A stretch of 64,000 bases of DNA from positions 158,699,310-158,763,309 of the forward strand of contig NC_134837.1 in assembly GCF_004210375.1 (NCBI RefSeq), read 5' to 3'. The position numbers were made by a program, and so were the translations under genes. The notes below the pieces were generated by a model. It was not told the DNA's origin, ran no database searches, and saw only the letters and a program-made list of their open reading frames with translations. Source of the stretch: Tachypleus tridentatus (Eukaryota; Arthropoda; Merostomata; Xiphosura; Limulidae). Below are positions 1 to 11,680 of the stretch, piece by piece. Position 1 is the stretch's first letter. Each line of letters starts with the position of its first letter.

Positions 1-412
1 CTACAACTGTGACAAGTTCTTATTAATTAGAAAACTACAGCTGTTTGACCAGGAACTTTTATACATTTCAAACATTACAAACTTCAGTTAATTAACTTCA
101 GATGTTAGTATTTCTACGAGGACATTCGATATTTTCATTGGGAAGAACTTGCATGTGAAAAATCAAGCTAGCTGGGATTTCTATCAAGCTAAATGTATCA
201 ACATAAAAGTAATTTGGCCTTGTGAACTATTAACAAAGTATTCAGTTCCAGACCAGATAAAATACTGAGTAATGTTTGTAAGTTTGTAAAACATTTGTAT
301 GTAAATCATTATTTGTAACAACCATTATTATAAATTGTATTGTTCTTTGTGTATTAAAATATATTTGTATCAAGAAAAAAAACTGTGTGTATCAGTGTTG
401 TTGGTAAATATC

Positions 413-1505
413 CAGAGATGCCAACTACTATGATTTGAGCATAATCATTACTATTTTGGTGTGTACATTACGACTATACGCTCATACAGACAAATGTTAC
501 GACTTCTTGCAACTCCCAAATTATTATATATTATATAGGCCTATACAATAAATTGATAAATTGTTCCCCCAGGGCTTGAAAGGGGTGAAAAGAAAATTTC
601 TAGTTAGATACAAATAAATTTCGATAATAAACAAAAGACACAGTCCAAATGGCTACATGCGATAATTATGTTTGTGCTTGAAATGATAAAAAATATTTGT
701 ATCTCTGATGTCTACCAATAGTTTGAGTGCGGTGCTTCTCCATACTGGGTACGTGGGAGAATTCATTGTTACGTCATCAGTGCTTGTCAGCCAATCAATG
801 CTCGCATAGATGGGTATTTCTCATTTTTAAGCGGCATAGAAACACCAATGCGATAGTTCATAAGATGGAGAAAAAGAGGCCTCGTTCACCAGATTGTCTT
901 GTTTCTGGCAAATCTAAAAGGACTAAAACTGTGAATCAAACATTTAGGAAAGAGTATAGTGCAAAATATTTGGTCATTGCATCAAACGTCAGTGACAGTC
1001 ATATGTTTTATACAGTTTGTCACATTGATTTTTCTGTGGCGCATAGCGGGATAAACGATTGTTCCAGACATACAAAATCGGCATCTCACCAACAAAAGAT
1101 TGAGGCGAAGACAAAAACAATGCAGATAATGACATTTATGAGTAAGAATTCAGAATATGAAACCATAAATGCAGAAATGATGTTCACACAATTCGTCATT
1201 GCTCATAATTCACCCCTAGCTGTAGCCGATCATGCAGGACACCTATTCAGAAAAATGTTCCCAGACTCTGATATAGCAAAAAAATATGGCTGTGCTAGAA
1301 CCAAAACTACAGCTATTGTACAAATGTTGGGTTGTGAAAATGACAAAATGATTTCAAGCATACTTACTAACAGTGTTTACAGTTTAGCCACAGATGGATC
1401 CACAGACATGGATGACTCAAAACTATATCCAGTGGTTGTATGATATCTGTACGGGCTCTGTCTACAATCATTATGCTGAGTCATTTGAAATAGTTGGCAT
1501 CTCTG
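413..1505 (+). mobile_element. hAT-family DNA transposon, internally deleted
   Basis: The element is bounded by 15-bp perfect terminal inverted repeats: CAGAGATGCCAACTA at 413-427 and its reverse complement at 1491-1505. A 6-bp direct repeat, AATATC, directly abuts both ends (407-412 and 1506-1511) and is the likely target-site duplication. The CAG...CTG termini and the encoded BED-like and N-terminal transposase sequence fit the hAT superfamily. The 1.1-kb length is far below a full hAT element, and the catalytic and dimerisation regions are missing, so this copy is non-autonomous. It probably sits in an intron of the downstream myosin gene. Confidence 0.8.
865..1443 (+). pseudogene. Truncated hAT transposase (BED-type, SCAND3/ZBED-like)
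   Basis: The reading frame is open from 727, but the likely original start is the Met at 865, followed by a basic stretch (MEKKRPRSP, KSKRTK) that could be a nuclear localisation signal. A BED-like zinc finger follows, in the form FYTVCHIDF ... H-x5-H. The usual first Cys of FxC is Tyr, so the finger is probably broken. Downstream text such as LAVADHAGHLFRKMFPDS and SLATDGSTD resembles the N-terminal and first-Asp region of SCAND3/ZBED-type hAT transposases. The frame stops at 1441-1443, soon after the first DDE-type Asp, and the right TIR follows 60 bases later, so the rest of the transposase is deleted. The family assignment is by recalled similarity. Confidence 0.75.
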
Positions 1506-4500
1506 AATATCATAAATTTAATAAATATCAACATTTAGTTAACTTCTAAATTCAAATGTCTAGTTGTTTGAAATCATAGGATGTACATAGCACAATAAAT
1601 CAGACTCATCTGAGTTAAATTATAATATATAACACGGTACTGTATTCAACCTGTTGCCATCCTTCACTTTTTTGGTGAGACTATAACTGAGTAAGTTACC
1701 TTTCTTTGTATATTTAGCTTTTTCTCTTTCAGGAGCATGTCGCTTTTTTCTCTAAGGATCCTACTGTACTGGGATTGGTGCCTGTCCAGTCAGATTTGTA
1801 CTGTGAGTCCATGAAAACTTCACAGTTATAACTTCCATAGCAACTAAACATACACTGTTGAAATGGGATTTTCCACAACATTGCTTGTAGGTTTTCTTCA
1901 CAATATATCTGCATTATTAATATACCCATTCTAGACAGCACTAACCCATGGACTTTATGGGTGAAACAGAATTGGATAGCTGCCTATCCCTGCCATTCCT
2001 TTGATTTAATAATTCATGAGTGGTCTACTTTTCAAAATAAGGTATATGTGGTCACCCATTGCATTGTCTCCAGTATTGATATTCCTCTGGACTCTTTGCC
2101 ACCCACTCTTTCTTCCAGTCACAAACTGCTGGTGTGGTGTGAAAATTATATATACAATACAAAAAAGTAATGAATCCATTCAGTTGAGAGTAGAGCAGTG
2201 GTGTTCTGCTGGTTTAGATAACAAGATGTCTTCCAGTATGGCACTCCATATCTAAGTGGGTATATCTCAGGAGATGTTGCAGCTTTGGAATGAGCCATCA
2301 GAACTGTAATTCATCCACTTGATGGTAATTGAGTGAGGTAACAGGCACACCATTAATACATGTATGAGGAATAACATTGATTGAATCTGTCCTAAATCCA
2401 AAAACTGGTCACTGTGAACCAACATCCATGTGGGAGTAGGACGAGAGGTCCCAAGTGTCTGAAATTCAAGTTCATAGATTGGTAATTTATTATTAATTTT
2501 CTCACACATGCCCCCTTCACAGACTGATGGTCATGATATCTTCCACCAGTCTGTTGAACCTGAGGTGAAGGTGGTGTAATTGTCTTTCCTTCCCTGTTAT
2601 GGAAAAGACATCTAAATCAACTGCATCCAAAATCCATGTGGGGGTGGGATCAGAACCATACTGTCAGTGAGGCAGCTGCAGTTTAAAATCCATCCACGAG
2701 GAACTGACATCCATGTGAAGGTAGGAAAGAAGATACCATTGACAAGTCAACTACAATTTGAAACTCAGTTACTTGGAACCAGTATCTGTGTGTGGGTGTG
2801 GAGGGTCCATCGTGCCCTAGCCACGCTACTTTTTGGGGCACATCCTTTTACTCTCACCAACATTACTGACTTCCAAAAGGGTTATATATATGTGTAGTTC
2901 TACTCCATATCCAAAGAGTGTCTCCCATTTGGATGTGTGTGTCTCATGTTTACAATACCATTTCTCATGCCAGGCATAAATTATACCTGGTACAGGTGTG
3001 ATGCATTCTCTCATGTAGGATCTTCCACTGTGAAGATCTCCACTTTTTAACTGTTCTTCTAACACTTTTGAAGGAAGCTTCTTTCTTTCCCTCCCAATTT
3101 TTTCTCCATCTATTAAATGTGAGATTCTAGTTATAACTATGAGAGGTACTTGTTTGGTAATTACAAGGTTAGTAAAATCAACCATTAAGGTACAGAAAAT
3201 AATATATAAAGTTTAAAGTTATTCTGAAACAAAATGTCTGATAGTTATTTATGAGGTTATAGATATTGCACAAATGAAACTGAATAATTGTCAGATGAAG
3301 AAACATATTTTGCATGTTGGAAGAAAGAACTCAATAGCAAATCTTTGTTTAAAAAAATCTTAATACTTAATTTAAAAACCAAATATTTCGTATGCTAAAG
3401 CCTTATATTTACTGATAATTTGCAAAATTTGGTGAAGATATGAATACATTATTAAAAGTTATAGTATGACTATTCTTTCAGTTACTTTGGTTGTTACGTA
3501 CTGGGTGCAATGCACTCAGATTTATAGTCAAAGAATTAAGGCCAGTATTGAGGTAACACATGATAGGAAGGAAATTTTATTCTTTGAAACTATGGTGATA
3601 CAACTAATATTTTAATTTATCCATAAAATATTTATTTAAAAGCTTAAAATCTAGGAAAATTCTTAATGCAAGAAAAACATAACAATGTTAGTATGAAATG
3701 TGTATGAGATATACTATTAGGAACTAAGGTTTCAGTGTAAAGATTGTAGCATATCCTTTTTCTTTGAACAATAAGGATAATCAAAATGATACCATAATTA
3801 AAAAATAACAGAACTGAATATTTATTTAAACTTCACAAATCATACAAAATAGCTCAAAATTTGAAAACATCACTCTCAGACTTTTCCAAAAATGCATTTA
3901 AACCCCATAGAAATTCTCACTCAGTCACATTATTTTGAAACAACTGTAAAATTTCTGATTCAATAATATAAACTTAGCTGAAATATGTTTTTCTTTCTGC
4001 TTAAAATTTACCTAACTACAGAAGTTAATAAAAAATTGATAATATGAGACTTTTATAAACTCTCTGATTAATTATAATTTCCTACACACCTGGCATATTA
4101 GTCTTCAGTTATGCTTTCTTTTATACTTTTATATGCTACTAGATGGTGAGATTATAATTCATTGTAGGATGATTATTAGCTATTAGAAAAAACATGATTT
4201 AATTTATTTTAATATAGTCACATTATGCTATTTACTGCAGCTGTTGCAACAAAAATCTTGGAACTATCTAGTGTCATTCAAAGATTTTTTTCGGCTGTGA
4301 AAATAATATTGTTCTACTAACTTTAACAGGGTATGAACCAACACAGTATATAAACAAATTAAAAGGAAAAGGTATGTAAATATATAAACATAATAATAGT
4401 AATTAACCAAAAAACAAAGGTATACCACCTCAGTTGATATAGATACTGGATACAGTTTATTTCATGTTTGTGAACAGTTGACATGCATGTTAGCAGCCAG

Positions 4501-4538
4501 AGTTAAAATAGTAAATGTATTGATTTTTTTTTCCACAG
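1506..4538. other. Probable myosin intron with degenerate repeats
   Basis: I see no coding exon here. At 2400-2830 a motif of the form 'acatccatgtg' followed by G-rich sequence recurs in degenerate form near 2420, 2630, 2710 and 2785, suggesting an old decayed tandem or dispersed repeat. The remainder is AT-rich and ends in a polypyrimidine tract and AG acceptor at 4538. It is assigned to an intron because the first visible myosin exon begins in the middle of the rod. Confidence 0.55.
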
Positions 4539-4622
4539 ATTGAACAGTTAACAACAGACCTGGCAAATGAAAGATCTGCAACTCAAAACCTTGAGAATAG
4601 CCGAATGATCTTGGAGAGACAG
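4539..4622 (+). CDS. zip: Myosin rod exon (28 codons)
   Basis: The exon is in phase 0 on both sides, with acceptor ttccacag and donor gtatct. It begins [12 protein letters not shown] and ends SRMILERQ, the coiled-coil segment just before NKELRAKL in class II myosins. Confidence 0.88.
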
Positions 4623-7600
4623 GTATCTATACATTATTTCAATTAAATTTTAATTTCTAGAACATATGTAAGTACTTAAATACTCTCTTATCCAACTTAT
4701 ATATTAAAAAAAAAAAAGATGTATCATTAAAAAAATCTTGCAGACCAGCATAAACTCTTAAGTGATAATATATGGGTAAACTGAATTCAAAAATATTTAA
4801 AATTTATTAAAAAATAAAAATCCATACATCTTAAAGCTGAAAATTATAAATTAATTTGAGGGATCAGTAAATAAAACTTAATCATATGTATCTAAATATC
4901 TGAAGATGTTATTAAGTTTTATTTACCCATAAAGTAATTTAATGAAATAATAAAACAAATTCATACTAGTTAATAAGTAAACATAACTCCTTTTGAAGGA
5001 TAGAAGTTACCAATGTTTGATCTAAAACCAATAAACAAGATTTTTTATAAGTTAATAAATTGATAGTCATTAATATATTTTTATGTTTCTTATTATCAAG
5101 ATAATTGTTTGTTCTTTTTTATGTTATGTTAAATTTCTTATGAAATTTAAAAAGATCAGTTAAGTAAAGGTTTTAAAGCTTTTAGAAATTTATAAACAAA
5201 GTACATTTATTGCATTGTAATTATCATATATTTAAAAGCAGGAAAAGAATTATACTTTAAATCTCAGTTTGTCAAAGCTTAAATTAAACAAGCTGGAATT
5301 AAATTTGTAAATACAATTTCAGAATAAAGAATTACGTGCAAAGTTAGAAGAACTGGAAACATCTTATCGTTCCAAGGCTAAATCAACTATCTCTGCATTA
5401 GAATCCAAACTTACCCAACTAGAGGAACAAGTTGAAGTAGAGTCCAAGTAAGTAACAATAAAACAAATATAAAGAAAATAAAAAACTGATATTTTAGAGT
5501 TGGAAACAGAGGATCAGTGTGATCTCTAATCATCATTGTGGAAATATTGTTAAATGGATGCCGTCGGCATTTTGAACCTTAATAATTAGTTAAGTAACTA
5601 AAAATGTTAGATTTTACGTAAATAAAAACATAGACCTAAGGAACTTTTAGAAAAAAATAACTTGTTGATTCAGCTTAACTTGAAGCATTTGGAGCAAAAG
5701 TAGACTAAAATAGTTAGAGGTATAGTTTATGTTTTAGTAGATATAAGAGCAATTACATTTATGTATAATCTAAGTAGTAAAAAAAAATTCAGGTATTTTG
5801 TAAGCAGTTAGAATAACAGTGGAATAAAGCTAACCCTTAAACTTAAGGAATGTTAAACTGGCTAGTTTAAAAATGTCAGCATTTGTAGTAATTGTAAAGT
5901 CTAGGTAAACTAAAATTACATAAAGGAACATTTTCAGTTTTCTTGACTTTAAACAGCTTTAAGACTTAAAGGAATAGTTAGTTGGAGCAATTCATTTTTT
6001 TAAAACTTAGATAATATGAAAACATAGGAATAAACGTATCTAGATAAGATCCAAGTAAATTTAAAACATTTAGAAGCAGTGTGGAATAAAGTTAAGTTAC
6101 AAACAAAAAAAAAATGTGAAATTCAAACATTTTAAACTATTATATGAGTAGTGTTGAACTTAGATAAGTTTAATGTGATTGAATCAGGCCATTATCCCCT
6201 TTTAAGCTTGGCCAGTTAGTAGTATTTGATGAATTGGTGGCACCATTAATCAGTTACTTGTTACAAATTGATTAGTACAGTGATCCTTAAAACAAGTTAC
6301 AATGGCAGATAGCCTTAGTAACTTTTATCGTAAAAAAGATAGGACAAGCAAGTTTTTATCAGGGAGTAAACTGAATCCAGGTCCTTTGATAATGAGCCCC
6401 CTCTCCTCAAAAATACAAAATTACCAAAGATGAACAAACTTCAAGTTAAAAGGAAAAAGAAAGTTATTTTTAGGCTAAAGTTGGGCAAAGCACAGATAAC
6501 AAGTTATGGAGTTTTATGCTTAACAATAAGAAACATAACAGTAATATTTCAATTATTTGAATAACTGGAATAAACAGAAAACCTAATTTTATTTACTTGA
6601 TTATTTTCATGACAGTTGAATTAATTGCAATTTTGATTTTTTCTTTAATTGATCAAAAACAGTCATCAGAAACAATAATTTTGATTAATTAGTTGTTGGA
6701 ATGATCAAAAACAGTATTAAGTCTATGTGAACAGTGCTGTTACTTTGAACCATCAAGTTCCTACGACACTATACATAGCAATATTTATATAATTCCAAAT
6801 TTAGTAAATATGTGTTTATAAAGTTTGGTAGGCTTTTATTAAACATTACAAGTATATTACACACACAGAACAATCAGAACTTTTATTAAAGTACTTTTAC
6901 TAAAGAGTTTTCTCTGAATTTACTGTGTCAATCTAACTCAGAGTCTGACTAATTTTATTTTCATGTTAATAATAAAAGTATATTTTATCTTGCAGTTTTC
7001 ATATTTCACTTGCATAATCTTTAAGACCTCCTAAATAAATATCAAAAGTTGTTTTTTTTCAGTAAACCTTTATGTTTTATGTTATTTTCTTTACCTTAAC
7101 ACTAATTGTATTAAAATCAACAATGTGTAGAGTAAAATGTAAAGTTGAAAAATTAAAAATAAATCTAACTTTCCCTTTTCAGCATTCTGGAATGACTATA
7201 CACACTTTTTGTCTGTACAACCAAAGCTTTGACTTTTCAGAATTAGGCTTATTTAATTTTATTAATTTACATCTGCACTAAGACCCTCTCAAAGTTTGCT
7301 AAAGGCCATTTATAACAGCTATGTGCATAGACAATGACTAAGTTGAAAAAACCAAATGAATTAATTACAAACATACCTCCACAAATAGCATGCTACAGTA
7401 TTAACTATCACAAAGAATTTTTTGTTTCATTTAAGTTTTTGTATCTAACCTAATAAATTTCTAATCTTGTTTTTACATTTTAGTTACTCAAGTAACAATA
7501 AATAAAAAGTTGGACATAAATGGAAAAAAAAAGAAATTTAGCACTTACTTTGTTAAAGTCCCACTTTTTGCTGTCAACAGATGAAGCACAGCAGGCCTGG

Positions 7601-10600
7601 TTTTTTTGTTAAAATATTGGTAATCCAAGAAGACTGGAAGAGTCTCCCACAAATTTCTTTATTTCTCACTAATTCAATATGATGGGAGGTTTAGATTTTA
7701 TATTATAACCTGTCAATATCTATAGTTTCTGAGTGGTCAATCTCTCTGAAAACCTTAGAAGGAAATAGAGAAGATTAAAAATAAAAAATAAAAGAAAGAT
7801 GAATGATGTGGTGGAAGTCAAAATTCAAAATTGATTTTAAAACTTTTTTGAAATTAAGGAATTCAATTTAGATAATATAAACCTTAGATAGTATTAACAT
7901 ACATTGAAAATAAACTTGTTTCATTAACTTTTGAATTTAATTCAATAAAATAAGTATAGTTATGAAGTTTAATGCCGTTACTACTGTAGGATGTATGATT
8001 TCCAGAACTTAGTCTATCAAACAGGTGATTGTAGTATATGTATTTGAATTATTGGAGAAAAATAACCATTTATGTAGAAAAAAATAATACATGTTCAATT
8101 ATTTTCAGGGAAAAACATGTAGCAATTAAAAATGCACGGAAATTAGAAAAGAAAGTGAAAGAAACATTGTTACAGTTGGAAGATGAGAGACGCCATGCTG
8201 ACCAGTACAAAGAACAAGTAAGCTTTCATATAAAGTTCTAAAATTGTCTAGATAAATTCATTAATTAGAGGACAAAAATAGGGTTGTGCACTTAAGTTAC
8301 TGTTGGTTGTTCTTGCTAATCTTACTATATATGGTTATATACAGACATTATTAATATAATTTAAACCTTATAATGAGATATTTAAAAATATTTTGCATAA
8401 TTGTATCATTAATAAAGGAACAACAGAGGTTTTAATTACTTTTGATAATGCATTTGATAATAACAAACGTAATTTTTTATAGATTTCAGTTGTAGTAAAC
8501 CTTATTTTTCTATTATTCATTTTCAGAAATTTTTGGAAAGTTTCAATTGTAATAAAGTTAATTTTATAAATTATAATCCTATAGTTATATCTATATATTT
8601 ATTTATTTTTTGATAAGCTATAAGATGAAGCTAGTGTATAAAATATAAAATTTGTCCTGCTACATTTTTCAGGTAGATAAAGTTAATAGCCGAGTACAAG
8701 CTTTGAAGCGGCAGGTAGATGAAGCAGAAGAAGAGTGTTCTCGTGAGAAAACTCAGCGGCGAAAAGTACAGCGAGAGCTTGAAGACATGATGGAATCTAA
8801 TGAAACCATGTCTCGTGAACTGACTAGCTTAAAAAATAAAATGAGGTAGGAAATAATACTTGATGCCCTCTTTCCTAAGCTTTGTTTATTTGTAAAATGA
8901 AAGAAAATAACTCTACCAGCACAATGACTGAATAATCTTGATTCAAAATGGATTGAGAATGATATCCTTTATTCAGTAAAATCATTATTCTTAACCCTCA
9001 ACTTATACCTTAATTTGAACAACAAATATTCATCTTTTGCTGTGATATTTAGAAACTTAACCTCATTTTAGTTGTAATAATATTAATAGTAGTAATATAG
9101 TTTTACATTGTTTTAATTGTTTGGCACTTCTCTAATGTTTAATGCATGAAAAACTCTTATTTTAAAAATTATAATTTTAGTAAATAACTGTTGGTTTTAA
9201 AATAATAGTGAGTTGTGTTTTTAAACATGGTTTTAAATGCCTGAAAATAACCACAGAAGTAATTGAAAGCTTATTTCAAAATGCTAGGAAGTGCTTGTGG
9301 TGAATGAATGAAACAAAGGAGATAGTACTTATAAATGATCAGCATGAACCTAGTTTATAAACTGATGTGCAGAACTTTTATATTTAGTTTAACAAGGAAA
9401 GTATATTGACTTACTGTTGTTGAATCTTTGTCTCTAAGTCAGTATTCTCGAGAAGTTCTATACTTTTTTTTTTAATGCTGATTTCTATTTATTTAAGGAT
9501 TTTTTTTTTTATTAAAATTTTGCATTCCTTAAATGTATTTACAACATTTACATGTTCTTTAAAATCTTTAGAACATCAACTTGTAAATGCTGTAAAAAAT
9601 TTAAGTAATTTACATATAAACTGTATATTTATAGCCACTGAGCAATATATTATTCCACATTTCAAACAATAAATCCTGGAGTTTAACATTTAATGTTTTG
9701 AAATGAATAAAATTGGTTACTAACATCACTTTTTAAGGAGGTGTTTTTTAATAATTGTCTTAGAAAGTGATCTGTTAGTTAAACTTACCCTGCTTTTGAG
9801 AGTATGGTCTGATTAGAATAATTCAAAATAAATATTATTATTAATTCATAATCTATGTGATTTAGATTTGACTTAAAACCAGCTGAAAAGTGAGAATAGA
9901 ATCACTTGTTCTTGCATGGAATTATCTTTTGTTCATGTTGCTATGTTCATTAGTACTATTTATTTAAGCAAACCAGAAACTTTATTACATTAGTGCATTG
10001 ACAAGATTTATTATTTATAACTTAACATATGTATTATAAGTATATATTAACATTAACTTCTATCACAGCAAGTTAACTACTTATAACAAGACTAGAAATC
10101 AACCTGGTAATGTGTACAGCTAATTAAATGTACTTTCCTTACATTTTTAGAATGTATTATTTAATTAGTTGGCTTGCTTTCCTGTTACAAGTATTTTCAA
10201 CTACAAGCCCAAGAAACACAACTAAGAATTTTATTATTTCATTGTTAACTTTTGTGTGTAATTGTGTTGCTTTTATAATCTTGTCAAAATATTACAAAAG
10301 TGAAATAACTGTTCTCAGTATTACCACTTATTAATTAGCAAGAAATGGAAAGGTCATCACATTTGAAACTGCCTCTTTTTCTCTATTAATTTTCCTTATT
10401 CTTTGAGAGTTAAACATTTACTTTAGATTCTAAAATGCCAAAAAAGATAATGTCAAGAAGAGCAAAGCTTAATCATATGAAAAGCAATTGGAAAATAAGA
10501 GATGCTTTGAAACATTTTTAGAGCCACTCTATATTGTTTAAGTACAAAAAGGTTATTTGGATTCTTCTTAAAAGTAAATGGAAAAATCTGAAGTGTCTTT

Positions 10601-10876
10601 CTTTGACTGATCTTATCTGTATTTGAAACTATAAAATACTAAGATACTTATTAAAAAAAACGAAAGAAAAACTTTTATATCTTGGTTTTTATACAGTTTA
10701 CTAAGAAAAGACTTGTTACATGTTTTTCTTCTAGACGAGGTGGAGCATCAGCCCAACAGTCCTCTCGCGTCTCTGGGACAAAACGAGGTTCTATATCTGC
10801 TGTGGGAAGTGGGAGTGGAGATGAGGCAACAGCAAGTTTACTTGAAGACTCTTTGCATAATGAGAGTCATGCCTGA
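4539..10876 (+). CDS. zip: Non-muscle myosin II heavy chain, C-terminal exons (5' partial)
   Basis: Five exons, each with AG/GT boundaries, join without a frame break: 4539-4622, 5323-5447, 8109-8217, 8673-8845 and 10735-10876 (stop TGA at 10874-10876). They encode about 210 residues. The first four give heptad-repeat coiled coil ([64 protein letters not shown]), which matches the end of the class II myosin rod. The last exon begins RRGG and continues as a Ser/Gly-rich non-helical tail ending [12 protein letters not shown]. That arrangement is typical of non-muscle (zipper/MYH9/MYH10) heavy chains rather than sarcomeric ones. The protein is the actin-based motor of cell cortex and cytokinesis, and the part seen here drives filament assembly. 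The head and most of the rod lie upstream of the window. Confidence 0.9.
5323..5447 (+). CDS. zip: Myosin rod exon (41 codons + 2 nt)
   Basis: The acceptor is atttcag and the donor gtaagt. It begins [20 protein letters not shown] and ends in a split Lys codon completed by the exon at 8109. Heptad pattern and sequence match the conserved myosin II tail. Confidence 0.9.
8109..8217 (+). CDS. zip: Myosin rod exon (36 codons + 1 nt)
   Basis: The first base completes the split Lys codon. The exon then reads [18 protein letters not shown] and ends [11 protein letters not shown] before a gtaagc donor. The H-A-D-Q-Y-K-E-Q ending is characteristic of non-muscle and smooth-muscle myosin rods. Confidence 0.9.
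8673..8845 (+). CDS. zip: Myosin rod exon (57 codons + 2 nt)
   Basis: The acceptor is tttttcag and the donor gtagga. It encodes [20 protein letters not shown] and [17 protein letters not shown], ending at SLKNKM plus two bases of an Arg codon. This is the last coiled-coil exon, which in vertebrate orthologues carries the assembly-competence region. Confidence 0.9.
10735..10876 (+). CDS. zip: Myosin terminal exon: non-helical tailpiece
   Basis: The exon follows the acceptor ttcttctag; the first base completes Arg. It reads [20 protein letters not shown], then a Gly/Ser-rich acidic end ([14 protein letters not shown]) and stop. In non-muscle myosin II the corresponding tailpiece follows RRGG and carries phosphorylation sites that control filament turnover. 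Several Ser/Thr next to basic or acidic residues are present here, but which are used cannot be told from sequence. Confidence 0.88.
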
Positions 10877-11680
10877 TGTTTAAAGTAGTCATTTTGTGAG
10901 TACAGAGAAATTGCAACATTCCCACATGAAAGTTTCAAATTAGAAGTATTGGATTTAAAGTTTTTGAATTAAAATGAACTGTTCAAAGTTTTTTTTATGA
11001 TAAAGAAGTAAGCCAGCATTTCTTGGATGATCATGATTCAAGTTTTGGCATGCATAATGCAAATATCATATAATGACAATTATTTTATCATATAGTTTTC
11101 AAATTACACGATTGAAATTTCGTAATTGTTATCAAACCTATTTAACCTTTACAACTTGATTCATCCTAGGAATGAAACTGGATTGAGTAATTATGTTTTT
11201 ATTTTGTATATAAAACGTTTGTAGTTTAGCTATATTACTTTCTATCAAAGACTTATCATCAAAATTCAGTAAAACTAGAATCTGTGCAATCTTTTTACTT
11301 TCACATGTATGGTGTTGTTGTTCTATAACACATCTGTGATGGCTTTTATGAAAATTCTTTTCTAATTCTTCACACTTCAGGGTTTTTATTAACATAGACA
11401 TAAAATTCCAATTCATTTTAAAATCAACTAACTTTAGCAATTTTTGTTTTGAAGTATTTATATTTGCTTTTTCTAACAGAGAGAATATGATCTACATGCA
11501 TAAATATATTTATTTGACACTGGATTGAAAATTGTGTTTTTACCATACTGTGGTCTATAATTGTATCAGATTGCTATCTAAGGCATCCTGTTTGATACAT
11601 TTTGTTGTGCCAAATGGACTCTTTATTTTTCTAAGACTTTTGTGGAAGAGGCCATTAAATAAAGAAATTAGTAAAACTCA
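10877..11680 (+). other. 3' UTR of the myosin gene
   Basis: AT-rich sequence follows the TGA stop and runs to the first canonical polyadenylation signal at 11658-11663. The exact 3' end is inferred. An antisense open frame at 11138-11440 has no recognisable similarity and is ignored. Confidence 0.55.
11658..11663 (+). terminator. Polyadenylation signal AATAAA (myosin)
   Basis: This is the first canonical AATAAA on the + strand that I noticed downstream of the myosin stop codon, about 780 bases away. Its use is inferred from position. Confidence 0.5.

Larger units (their letters stand above)
4623..10734 (+). other. Introns of the myosin gene
   Basis: The four introns are 4623-5322, 5448-8108, 8218-8672 and 8846-10734. 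All are very AT-rich and GT-AG. I found no recognisable transposon, RNA gene or further in-frame exon in them. Short open frames at 7072-7281, 9475-9672 and 10128-10334 have low-complexity compositions and no recognisable similarity, and are treated as chance. Confidence 0.7.
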
